Positions 43,642 to 51,547 of a stretch of 64,000 nucleotides of DNA are shown piece by piece. The stretch is from NCBI RefSeq assembly GCF_021729075.1, contig NZ_JAJSAQ010000001.1, positions 505,997 to 569,996 of the forward strand, given 5' to 3'. Numbering within the stretch: the first letter of the stretch is position 1; each line of letters starts with the position of its first letter. The position numbers and the translations under genes were made by a program. The stretch comes from Microbulbifer guangxiensis. Lineage in GTDB: Bacteria; Pseudomonadota; Gammaproteobacteria; Pseudomonadales; Cellvibrionaceae. The notes under the pieces are model-generated. The model did no database searches, had not been told where the DNA came from, and saw only the letters and a list, made by a program, of their open reading frames with translations.

Positions 43642-45036
43642 CTACAGCAACAGCAAACCCAGGCCGACAAAACCAACCGCACTGACAGCGCCGGCTATCA
43701 GGGCATATGGCAACTGGGTTCGCACGTGATCAATATGTTCCGTGCCCGCCGCCAGCGACGAGACAATGGTTGTATCCGAGATGGGCGAAGCGTGGTCCCC
43801 GAAGATACCCCCGGAAAGCACAGCCGCCACAAACAGGGCTGGTTCAGCGCCCAGTGCCGACGCCACCGGGATGGCGATGGGCAACATAATGGAGAAGGTA
43901 CCCCAACTCGACCCCACAGAGAAAGCGATCACGCCGGCAACCAGGAAAATCACCAGGGGCAGAAACGCCACCGGGATGGCATCCCCGACCATTCCGGCCA
44001 CATAGTCACCGGTGCCCAGGGTCTTGGAAATCGAGCCCAGGGCCAGCGCCAGCACGAGGATGACGGCCAGCGGCAGCATGCGGCCGGCCCCCTCCATCCA
44101 GGTGTGACTCAGCTCCTCGAGAGTCATACTGCGCTGAAAAATGACCAGCAGAGAAACCACGGTCAGGGCTGCAAAGGAGGCCCACAGCACGGAAGTGGAA
44201 CCGGAACCGGCAAAGATCTCGCCATCTCCGGTGATCCAGAGCCCCACCGGCATGGCGACGATCAGGGTAATCACCGGCAACAACATGTTCATCAGGCGCG
44301 GCTTGACGTGCTTGCGCTCCGCCGTTGCAGCGGCAATGTCGACACCGTCCACATCGCCGCCGTAGGTACGGGCCTCGGCCTTCGCCATGGGGCCCGGATT
44401 GTAATCCCGGGTGATGGTATAAGCCGTCAGCGCAACAGCGGTGATGGCATAGAGGTTCAGGGGAATACTGGCCAGCAGCACCTTCAGCGGCTCATCCACC
44501 CCGAGGCCATCCAGCAGCCCCAGGTTAAATGCACCCCAGGCGTTCAGCGGGATCAGCATACAAATCGGGGCGGAAGTGGAATCGATGATATAGGCCAGTT
44601 TTTCCCGCGCGACCCGGAAACGGTCGAACAGCGGCCGGGACACGGTACCCGCCACCAACACGGTGATGTTGGACTCGATAAAGATCACGATACCGACCAG
44701 CCAGGCCATCCATTGGGCCCGCTTGCCATTGGTGACCCAGCGACTGCGCTCGAGAAAACGGACAAAACCGCTGACAGCCCCGCAGCGCTCCAGGGTAATG
44801 ATGAAAGCACCGATGATCAGGGTGAATACCACCACCCGCGCGTCACCCGGGTTGGACAGCACCGCAATCACGCCATCGAGTGCTTCGGCGAGGGAGGCGA
44901 AGAAGCCCGACTGGTTGAGCAGAAAATACCCGAGCCAGATACCGGCAAACAGCGCCAGATAAACCTGTCGGGTGAGTAGCGCCAGGCCGATGGCAAGAAA
45001 TGGCGGCAGCAGGGTAATCCAGGATAATTCAGTCAT
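43642..45036 (-). CDS. NhaC family Na+/H+-type antiporter
   Basis: 464 residues with about 12 helices. NhaC landmarks: VVVFTLIIGAFIITLERCGAV, FIESNITVLVAGTVSRPLFD, STSAPICMLIPLNAWGAF and the C-terminal SGGIFGDHASPISDTTIVSS. The family exchanges Na+ for H+, and B. subtilis MleN of this family swaps malate for Na+-lactate. With MurQ/GlcDEF (D-lactate) and a decarboxylase (amine product) in the same locus, the true cargo could be an organic acid or amine; sequence alone does not decide. It is in one operon with the decarboxylase gene (3 bp after this stop). Confidence 0.9.
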   Translation of the reverse strand: MTELSWITLLPPFLAIGLALLTRQVYLALFAGIWLGYFLLNQSGFFASLAEALDGVIAVLSNPGDARVVVFTLIIGAFIITLERCGAVSGFVRFLERSRWVTNGKRAQWMAWLVGIVIFIESNITVLVAGTVSRPLFDRFRVAREKLAYIIDSTSAPICMLIPLNAWGAFNLGLLDGLGVDEPLKVLLASIPLNLYAITAVALTAYTITRDYNPGPMAKAEARTYGGDVDGVDIAAATAERKHVKPRLMNMLLPVITLIVAMPVGLWITGDGEIFAGSGSTSVLWASFAALTVVSLLVIFQRSMTLEELSHTWMEGAGRMLPLAVILVLALALGSISKTLGTGDYVAGMVGDAIPVAFLPLVIFLVAGVIAFSVGSSWGTFSIMLPIAIPVASALGAEPALFVAAVLSGGIFGDHASPISDTTIVSSLAAGTEHIDHVRTQLPYALIAGAVSAVGFVGLGLLLL

Positions 45037-45071
45037 ACAGCATCGTTTGATTATTGTTTTTAATATGCTGA

Positions 45072-45089
45072 CAGGCCCCGGAGGGCCTG
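45072..45089. other. Hairpin between ldcA-like and nhaC-like genes
   Basis: CAGGCCC-CGGA-GGGCCTG lies in the 124-bp gap before the antiporter gene. No T-run follows on the minus strand, so it is more likely a processing or partial-attenuation element than a full terminator. Confidence 0.45.
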
Positions 45090-45160
45090 CCGAAACAGCT
45101 TTTATCGCCGGAACCGATAATTAACGGAATCCAGCCTGTTCGAGCGGAATGAAGCGGTCC

Positions 45161-46207
45161 TCAACTCACCACCGCTTCCTGCAGGATCAGGGCGCCGCTG
45201 TCCCCGTCCAGTTCCGCCATGGCTCCCACCGGCACCACGGTCTGGTCGTCCACATGACCAATCATGAGACCGCGCACCACCGGCACCTCGAGCCCGGCAC
45301 AGCGTTCGCGCAGGACGTGCTCGACACTGAAGGTGTTGCCACTGGTGTCCGCATCGGTGAACTTGCCAAAGACGATCCCATTCACCTCGTCCAGCTTGCC
45401 GGCCAGCCACAGCTGGGTGAGCATCCGGTCGATGCGGTACGGTGCCTCGCCCACATCCTCCAGGAACAGGATCTTATCGCGGAAATCCGGCTCGTAGGGT
45501 GTGCCCAGCAGGCTGCACATCAGGGTCAGGTTGCCCCCGATCAGCCGCCCGCGGGCGCGTCCACCGCGGAAACGGGTCACCCGGTTGCGACGCTCCACCC
45601 GGCCCGGGCCGCCCTCAAACGGCGGTGCCTCACCAAGACGGGCCGGGGCCTCTGCCCGCACCAGCACCTTGGAAAACTCCTCAAGGGTGTAGTCGCTGAA
45701 ATTCTGTGCAGCGATGGGACCGTGGAAAGTAATCAGCCCGCATCGCTCATGGATCGCGTTCAACAGTGCAGTAATGTCACTGTACCCGAGCAGCACCTTG
45801 GGGTTCTGCCGGATGGTGCCGTAATCGAGCATGGGCAGGATTCGCGGAGTGCCGTAGCCGCCGCGCAGGCAGAAGACCGCATCCACCTCGGGATCCGCAA
45901 ACATGCGGTTGAAATCCTCCGCGCGCGCCGCATCCGGCCCGGCCAGATACTGGGTACGCTGGTAGAGGTGCTCGCCCTCCTTCACCCGGAAGCCGAGGGA
46001 CTTCACCACGTCGATGGCGAAGCGGATATCCTCATCCTCCCAGGCATTACTGGCTGGTGTGACCAGGCCCACGGTCATGCCGCGGCGCAGGCGGGCCGGG
46101 CGCAGCAGCTCACCAGTGGATGGCGCTGCACCGGCGTTTCCGGCAGCGGCAAGGCTTCCGAGCAGTGGTGCTGCCACCAGGGACTTGATCAGTGTTCTTC
46201 TTTCCAT
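45161..46207 (-). CDS. ldcA: Exported LD-carboxypeptidase (peptidase family S66)
   Basis: 348 residues from ATG 46207 with GAGGAG upstream. It begins MERRTLIKSLVAAPLLG, a signal peptide with a twin-arginine-like motif. S66 residues: nucleophile Ser in VLLGYSDITAL, Glu in FLEDVGEAPYRIDR, His in LMIGHVDDQTVVP. LdcA removes D-Ala from muropeptide tetrapeptides to give tripeptides; the E. coli enzyme is cytosolic, so an exported one would process peptides before uptake. Coding regions are 22 bp from the beta-lactamase-fold gene upstream. Confidence 0.92.
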   Translation of the reverse strand: MERRTLIKSLVAAPLLGSLAAAGNAGAAPSTGELLRPARLRRGMTVGLVTPASNAWEDEDIRFAIDVVKSLGFRVKEGEHLYQRTQYLAGPDAARAEDFNRMFADPEVDAVFCLRGGYGTPRILPMLDYGTIRQNPKVLLGYSDITALLNAIHERCGLITFHGPIAAQNFSDYTLEEFSKVLVRAEAPARLGEAPPFEGGPGRVERRNRVTRFRGGRARGRLIGGNLTLMCSLLGTPYEPDFRDKILFLEDVGEAPYRIDRMLTQLWLAGKLDEVNGIVFGKFTDADTSGNTFSVEHVLRERCAGLEVPVVRGLMIGHVDDQTVVPVGAMAELDGDSGALILQEAVVS

Positions 46208-46229
46208 GGGACTCTCCTCACACCACTTC

Positions 46230-47780
46230 TCAACTGCCTTCACTCACGCGCTCGAAACGCAGATCCTGAAAGTCGTAACTGAAATCCACACCGCGGGACT
46301 GGGGCTGCAGGGTCAGCACCAGGGTGCCATCCTCGTCGCGCTCCGCGCGCATCCAGGCGTCCGCATCCAGGCTGCGATCATCCCACTTCACGCTCCAGAC
46401 GCCGGGGGCCGCAGTCAGCATGGTACCGGTGAGGCGCGGCGACTTCAGTGAACGCCAGCGCAAACCGTCATTGTTTCGCTCGATCTCAATGGGGCCAAAC
46501 CAGGGGTCACGATAGCTTCCGGTGACCTCCGCATCGGAAATGTCTGCCATGCTCTCCGGCGCCGGCAGCAGTTCCGGCTCGTAGGGCTCCGAAGCACCGC
46601 CATAAAGCTCCTGGAAGTACGCCAGCCAGTCCTGCTCTTCCGCCCCGAGGTAGGGCTTCAAGAGGCCATAGATCAGTGCCTGCCGTGCGACACCGGCACT
46701 CCGATTCATCAACACCACGATGGCCAGCTCCTCTTCCGGCACCAGTGCCGCCCAGGCATACATGCCGGAGAGTGAACCCGTATGGTGGATTACCCGCTTG
46801 CCGTGCATGTCCTGGACCCGCCAGCCCAGCGCATAGGCGTAGAAATGGCCTGCGTCACGTTCGGAACGGGATTCAGACAGCGGCATCAGGGTGACCGGCC
46901 GCCAGAGTTCATCGCGGGTCTCCTGACTGAAAATCTGCTCACCGGACGGGGAGACACCACCGGCCAGCAGCGTACGCAACCAGGTCACCATATCGCCGGC
47001 ACTGCAGTGCATACCGCCCGCAGCGGCAAGGACGATCGGTTCGTCACCGGCCAGGTTCGGCGTATCCACCACCAGCCCCTGTTCCTCCAGCCGATGGGGA
47101 TCCGCCAGATTGTCCCGCGCCGAGGCCGGTACCGGGCCGGCGTAACAGTGCTCGAGACCCAATTTCTGCAGCAGCCGACCCTGGACAAAGTCCTCGTAAC
47201 TCTGCCCGGACACCGCCGCGATCAATTCTCCGGCGATGATGTAAAGGAGGTTGTCGTAGGCATAGTCGGAGCGAAAGCTTCGGGTAATGGGCAGGTACTG
47301 CAGGCCGGAGAGCACATCGTTGCGATCGAAGGTATTGGGTTGCGGCCAGAGCATCAGGTCGCCGGCCCCTGGCCCCAGGCCAGATCGATGGGTCAGCAGA
47401 TCGACAACGCGAAATTCCGACGTGATCCAGGGGTCGGCCAGCCTGAACTCTGGCAGGTGGTCCACGACGCGACTGTCCCAGTCGAGCTTGCCCTCTTCCA
47501 CCAGCAACGCCAGGGCTGCGGTAGTGAACGCCTTGGTGGTCGAGGCAAGCTTGAACAGCGTTTCGTCATCCACCGGGCGGGGCGTTTCCACGTTGGTCAC
47601 ACCGAACCCGCGCAGCAGTACCGGTTCTCCACGATGCCAGACAGCGACTGCAGCTCCGGGCACCCGTTCTTCCTCGAGCACACGCTCCACCAGGCTTTCA
47701 ATTTCACTGGACGAAGGTGGGGAATCAGTGCACCCCGCGAGAAAGACAGCGATCGAGGCTGCAACTGCTTTTATTTTCAT
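46230..47780 (-). CDS. Serine beta-lactamase/DD-peptidase-fold lipoprotein (class C-like)
   Basis: 516 residues. Lipobox LAGCT (Cys about 17). Penicillin-binding fold with SxxK in KLASTTKAF, YxN in RSDYAYDNLLY, and HTG in VIHHTGSLSGMY. The extra C-terminal domain (about 415-510) is a lipocalin/DUF3471-like beta domain. Such proteins are DD-carboxypeptidases, endopeptidases or amino-peptide esterases (AmpH, ClbP, DmpB types) rather than resistance enzymes. It is the first gene of the ten-gene operon, and its promoter overlaps a putative RpiR operator. I infer cleavage of D-amino-acid bonds in muropeptides. Confidence 0.88.
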   Translation of the reverse strand: MKIKAVAASIAVFLAGCTDSPPSSSEIESLVERVLEEERVPGAAVAVWHRGEPVLLRGFGVTNVETPRPVDDETLFKLASTTKAFTTAALALLVEEGKLDWDSRVVDHLPEFRLADPWITSEFRVVDLLTHRSGLGPGAGDLMLWPQPNTFDRNDVLSGLQYLPITRSFRSDYAYDNLLYIIAGELIAAVSGQSYEDFVQGRLLQKLGLEHCYAGPVPASARDNLADPHRLEEQGLVVDTPNLAGDEPIVLAAAGGMHCSAGDMVTWLRTLLAGGVSPSGEQIFSQETRDELWRPVTLMPLSESRSERDAGHFYAYALGWRVQDMHGKRVIHHTGSLSGMYAWAALVPEEELAIVVLMNRSAGVARQALIYGLLKPYLGAEEQDWLAYFQELYGGASEPYEPELLPAPESMADISDAEVTGSYRDPWFGPIEIERNNDGLRWRSLKSPRLTGTMLTAAPGVWSVKWDDRSLDADAWMRAERDEDGTLVLTLQPQSRGVDFSYDFQDLRFERVSEGS

Positions 47781-47940
47781 TGTGATACCCCTGCAAAAAA
47801 AGACAGACGGCCGGATGCATTGATGGATTGGATTACCCCGGTTTGTGAGAGCAACTCAATCGTTCACTATTTGCACGCGAGAACCACTTTTTGCCATGCG
47901 CATCAGGCGCGGCTGCGGATCCTTGACGGCCCGTCATGAG

Positions 47941-47988
47941 TAGAATAATTTATCAACTCATAAAATACGTGTAAATATAATTTATTCC
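47941..47988. promoter_or_regulatory. Divergent promoters with two operator-like motifs (site D)
   Basis: Minus strand: TTTACA (47975-47970), 17 bases, TAAATT (47952-47947), reading toward the beta-lactamase operon. Plus strand: a perfect TATAAT (47976-47981) reading toward the transglutaminase gene, with a poor -35. GAATA-ATT-TATCA (47943-47955) overlaps the first -10, and TATTCC (47983-47988) with a degenerate partner overlaps the second. Both resemble GAATA-N3-TATTC. The rest of the 306-bp gap 47781-48086 shows no gene. Confidence 0.55.
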
Positions 47989-48086
47989 AACCTCACGCTG
48001 CCGAATCTGGTATCAAGCAGGCCGGAAGTAAGGCCAACCGCACAGCCAGCAGCACAAAAAGGCAGCAGCAAAAAAGGGAGCACCCC

Positions 48087-49520
48087 GTGTCCTCACCTAA
48101 CCTCTCGCGCAAGCTAACGCTACTCCTGTCCGCCGTGATTACCTTTTCCTCTCTCAGTGCCGGTGCGGCGGACAACCTCCGGGATGTACAGAAACTGGTC
48201 GACAGCGGTCGTTACAGCGACGCCCGCGAACAGATCAAACAACTGCTCGGGAATAAGGCTTTGAAGTCGGAACACCGGCAGCTGCGCTTTGAGGCGGAAC
48301 GGATGCGCCGCATTGAGATGGACTTCACCCTTCAGCGCGACGATTTGCTGACTTCAATCCAGCGCTATATTCCTGATGCCACTGATGCCGACATCGAGGC
48401 ATGGGACAACGCCGGGCTGCTGGAGTCAAAAATCATCGACGGAGAACGTCGCTTTTTTGGCAAGACCGCCTACAACCTGGTCCATATCTCTGATGCCGCA
48501 GCAGCGAGGACCGGGGAATACCGCCGGTTTACGGATAAGGCACCGCTGTATCAACTGCACTCGCACCACAGGGAAATCATTCAGGCGAAAGAACCGGTCC
48601 GCAAGCGCATCCGTGTCAGCTACTCCCTGAGCGTCGACCCGGACGCGGTACCTGCTGGCGAGACCGTCCGCGCCTGGCTGCCGTTTCCCAAAACCATCGA
48701 AGGCCGCCAGGAAAATGTCGCACTGCTGGCCTCTTCACCATCAGACCACGTGCTGGCACCGGTGACCCAGCCCCAGCGCACTATTTACTTCGAGAAGCAG
48801 GCCGAACCAGGCAAACCGGTCGAATTTGCTGTGAGCTACGAATTTGACAGTATCGCCCGCTTCACCCGAATCAATCCCGAGCGGGTAAAAATGGTGGAGC
48901 CCACCGAGGCCCTGACCCCGTTCCTCGGGGAGCGCGCCCCGCACATACAGTTCAGTCCCTCCCTGCGCGCGCTCTCTGAGCGCATCGTCGGCGACGAGAC
49001 CAATCCCTACCGAATCGCGCAGAAACTGTTTGCCTACGTAGACAGCATCCCCTGGGCCGGGGCCCGCGAGTATTCGACTATCCGCAATATCAGCCAATAC
49101 GCAGCGGAAGCGGGACATGCTGACTGTGGCCAACAGACCATGCTGCTGATCACCCTGCTACGCATGAACGGCATCCCCGCCCGCTGGGAGTCCGGCTGGG
49201 AGTTTTCCCCCGCCACCTTTGACACCATGCACGACTGGGGGCAGCTCTACCTGGCCCCTTATGGCTGGATGCCCATGGATGTCACCCACGGCAAGCTGGC
49301 CGGCAAGAATGACAGCGAGACCTGGTTTTACCTCGGCGGTATTGACGCCTACCGCCTGATTTTCAACAGCGACTACGGCGAACCCTTCTTACCTGCCAAG
49401 CAACACTTCCGCTCCGAGACCGTCGACTCACAACGCGGCGAGGTGGAATGGCGCGGCGGCAATCTCTATTTCGACCAGTGGGACTACAGCCTGGAGTGGG
49501 AGGTGGTCGACCAGGGCTGA
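48087..49520 (+). CDS. Exported transglutaminase-like (papain-fold) protein
   Basis: 477 residues from a GTG with GGGAG upstream. Signal peptide to about 27 (LSAGAAD), an N-terminal helical region (30-110) and a beta region with IRVSYSLSVDPDAVPAGETVRAWLPFP. The transglutaminase core (about 300-420) has Cys in HADCGQQTMLLITLLRMNGIPARW, His in MHDWGQLYLAPYG and Asp in MPMDVT, a complete catalytic triad. Bacterial members act as proteases or amidases on peptides rather than cross-linkers. Divergent placement from the peptidoglycan operon suggests a stem-peptide substrate (inference). It ends at a long bidirectional terminator. Confidence 0.85.
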   Translation: MSSPNLSRKLTLLLSAVITFSSLSAGAADNLRDVQKLVDSGRYSDAREQIKQLLGNKALKSEHRQLRFEAERMRRIEMDFTLQRDDLLTSIQRYIPDATDADIEAWDNAGLLESKIIDGERRFFGKTAYNLVHISDAAAARTGEYRRFTDKAPLYQLHSHHREIIQAKEPVRKRIRVSYSLSVDPDAVPAGETVRAWLPFPKTIEGRQENVALLASSPSDHVLAPVTQPQRTIYFEKQAEPGKPVEFAVSYEFDSIARFTRINPERVKMVEPTEALTPFLGERAPHIQFSPSLRALSERIVGDETNPYRIAQKLFAYVDSIPWAGAREYSTIRNISQYAAEAGHADCGQQTMLLITLLRMNGIPARWESGWEFSPATFDTMHDWGQLYLAPYGWMPMDVTHGKLAGKNDSETWFYLGGIDAYRLIFNSDYGEPFLPAKQHFRSETVDSQRGEVEWRGGNLYFDQWDYSLEWEVVDQG

Positions 49521-49547
49521 GCCCCGGTCAGCCGCAGCAATAAAACC

Positions 49548-49593
49548 CTACAAAAAGGCCGAAATCCCCCGGGGGATTTCGGCCTTTTTGTAG
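49548..49593. terminator. Perfect 46-bp palindromic bidirectional terminator
   Basis: Two 23-bp arms with no spacer: the left arm runs CTACAAAAAGG to ATCCCCC, the right arm is its exact complement. The A5 and T5 runs on either side serve both the transglutaminase (ends 49520) and the RpiR gene (ends 49615). Confidence 0.93.
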
Positions 49594-49614
49594 GCGCTGG
49601 AAAGCAACAGTGGA

Positions 49615-50406
49615 TCAGGCCTCCTGGGTCAGCAACCCGCTGACAAGTCCCTCTACCAGGTGCAACTGGCCGGAACGGAACAGCAAGCGCTGCATATCCT
49701 CATCCTCATCGGCGGGCACCACGAAGAGCCGGATATCCGAATGGATGCTGGCCGCGTTGTAGTTGTAACGGGTCAGGCTGAGCACTTTGACACCCAGCTC
49801 GCGGGCGTGATTGGCCACATCCACCAGCGACTCCTCACCACCAAAATCACAGATGATGCACAGCAGGTCCTCCTCACCAAGCGAGTTCGCGATCCGCTGC
49901 TGGACCTGGGCCCCTTCCACGAACACCGCCCAGCAGCCCAGCTCCAGCAACTGGTAAGTGAGATATTTTGCCACTGCCACTGAGCCGGGGCAGGCAGAGA
50001 CCTGGATACAGCGGGCACCGCGAATTGCGGCTATCGCTGCGGCAAGACTCTCCGCCTCATTGATGCCTGCCGTATTCTCCAGCACCTCGAGCTTTTTCTG
50101 CCCGAGCTGGCTGAGGGGATTGTCCGGCTGGGCAAAGTGGCCATCACCACCGCCCTGCCCGGACTGGCCACGACTGGTTTCCGCGTAAGTCTCGTAGACT
50201 GCAAGCTTGAGACTCGGGTAACCCTTGTAGCCAAGCTTCTGCGAAAACTTCACCACGCTTGACTGGCTGACACCAACCACGTCCGCCAGTTGCTGCGAGG
50301 AGTAATCGCGCAGCAGCTTGGTATTATCCAGAATGAAATCAGCCAGCTTGCGTTCGTTGACTGACATCTGGTCGCGCATCGCGCGCATCTTCAGCAAACA
50401 TGTCAT
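49615..50406 (-). CDS. RpiR family regulator with atypical SIS domain
   Basis: 263 residues; ATG 50406 has GGAGC upstream. The HTH domain (1-70) closely resembles that of the RpiR gene at 29903, sharing GVSQSSVVKFSQKLGYKGY, so the two may bind similar DNA. The SIS domain (about 105-245) departs from the rule: where the first copy has ISESGQT, this one has ICDFGGEES, and the GAGxS segment is replaced by SACPGSVA. The sugar-phosphate site is therefore doubtful, and it may sense a peptide or amino acid, or none. It ends the NlpC/epimerase operon, 35 bp after the epimerase gene. Confidence 0.9.
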   Translation of the reverse strand: MTCLLKMRAMRDQMSVNERKLADFILDNTKLLRDYSSQQLADVVGVSQSSVVKFSQKLGYKGYPSLKLAVYETYAETSRGQSGQGGGDGHFAQPDNPLSQLGQKKLEVLENTAGINEAESLAAAIAAIRGARCIQVSACPGSVAVAKYLTYQLLELGCWAVFVEGAQVQQRIANSLGEEDLLCIICDFGGEESLVDVANHARELGVKVLSLTRYNYNAASIHSDIRLFVVPADEDEDMQRLLFRSGQLHLVEGLVSGLLTQEA

Positions 50407-50441
50407 GCTTGGGGCTCCGCTGGACGGTTCGCCGCCGGCTT

Positions 50442-51536
50442 TTATACCAGCAGCTCCAGCCCTTCGATTTTTTCAATACCCAGTCCCGGGGTTTCGTTCA
50501 GAATGATATCCGCATCCTTGTAGGTTGCGCCACCAATCACCGGGTCGTACTGGCACAAAGAAGGAACATCCAGATCCAGCTTGGAGACTACAGAGGACTT
50601 TGCTGCGGCCATGTGCGCCGCTGCGGAGACACCGATACTGGTCTCCAGCATGCACCCCACCATGCACTCCAGGTCATACAGCCCTGCCAGGTCGGCAATC
50701 TTCAAAGCATTGGAGATACCACCGGTTTTCATCAACTTGATATTGATGATTTCTGCCGCGTGACGCTGGATCACATCCATCACTTCCAGCGGACCGAAAA
50801 TGCTCTCGTCGGCCATGATCGGCGTCTTGACCCGCTCGGAAATGTAGCGCATTCCCTCAAGGTTGTTTGCCTTGACCGGCTGCTCCACCAACTCGAGAAT
50901 CACGCCGGCCTCTTCCAGGCTGCGGATCGCCATCACCGCCTGTTTCGGAGTCCAGCCCTGGTTCGCATCGAGACGCAACAGCGCCTTACCCTTCACCGCC
51001 GAGTACACTGCTTTGATACGCTCGATATCGAGGCGGATGTCCTTGCCCACCTTCAGCTTCAGGATTTCAAAGCCACGCTCAACCGCACTTTCCGCATCGG
51101 CCACCATCTTGTCGATATAGTCGACACTGATGGTGATGTCCGTGGTCAGACAGTTTTCACCGCCTCCGAGGATACGGTACAGCGGTGTCTTGTAACTCTG
51201 GGCGAAAAGATCGTACAGGGCGATCTCGATGGCCGCCTTGGCACTGGTGTTGTTGATCATCGCCGAGCCGATTTGTCGGGTCAGGCGATTGAGGTCAGCC
51301 ACTTCGCGGTTGAGCAGCAGCGGAGTGAATACCGTCCGCACTGCCTCAATCACCGAACCGTGGGTATCACCGGTAATCACCGCCGTGGCGGGAGCATTAC
51401 CGTAACCGATATGGCCGGTATCGGTTTCCAGCATGACCACCACATCCTCGACACACTCGACCGTGCGCAGTGCCGTCTTGAATGGCGTGATCAATGGCAC
51501 TTTGAGCATGCCCAGCTTCACATCAACAATTTTCAT
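50442..51536 (-). CDS. Dipeptide epimerase, L-Ala-D/L-Glu epimerase-like (enolase superfamily)
   Basis: 364 residues from ATG 51536. The enolase-superfamily N-domain leads into a barrel with KLKVGKD (KxK catalytic lysine), LRLDANQGW, LVEQPV and MADESIFG (metal ligands Asp, Glu, Asp), NIKLMKTGG (second lysine) and a C-terminal SKLDLDVP (DxD that grips the dipeptide amino group). This pattern fits AE epimerases such as YkfB/YcjG, which convert L-Ala-D-Glu from peptidoglycan into L-Ala-L-Glu so that ordinary dipeptidases can finish it. The neighbouring NlpC/P60 gene would make that dipeptide. Exact dipeptide preference is not certain. Confidence 0.88.
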   Translation of the reverse strand: MKIVDVKLGMLKVPLITPFKTALRTVECVEDVVVMLETDTGHIGYGNAPATAVITGDTHGSVIEAVRTVFTPLLLNREVADLNRLTRQIGSAMINNTSAKAAIEIALYDLFAQSYKTPLYRILGGGENCLTTDITISVDYIDKMVADAESAVERGFEILKLKVGKDIRLDIERIKAVYSAVKGKALLRLDANQGWTPKQAVMAIRSLEEAGVILELVEQPVKANNLEGMRYISERVKTPIMADESIFGPLEVMDVIQRHAAEIINIKLMKTGGISNALKIADLAGLYDLECMVGCMLETSIGVSAAAHMAAAKSSVVSKLDLDVPSLCQYDPVIGGATYKDADIILNETPGLGIEKIEGLELLV

Positions 51537-51547
51537 GGCGGTACCGA

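Noticed and set aside
40952..47780. VanX-like and beta-lactamase-fold genes considered as an antibiotic-resistance cluster
   Set aside because: No van ligase or dehydrogenase, no AmpR-type regulator, and all neighbours are murein-degrading or murein-sugar genes.
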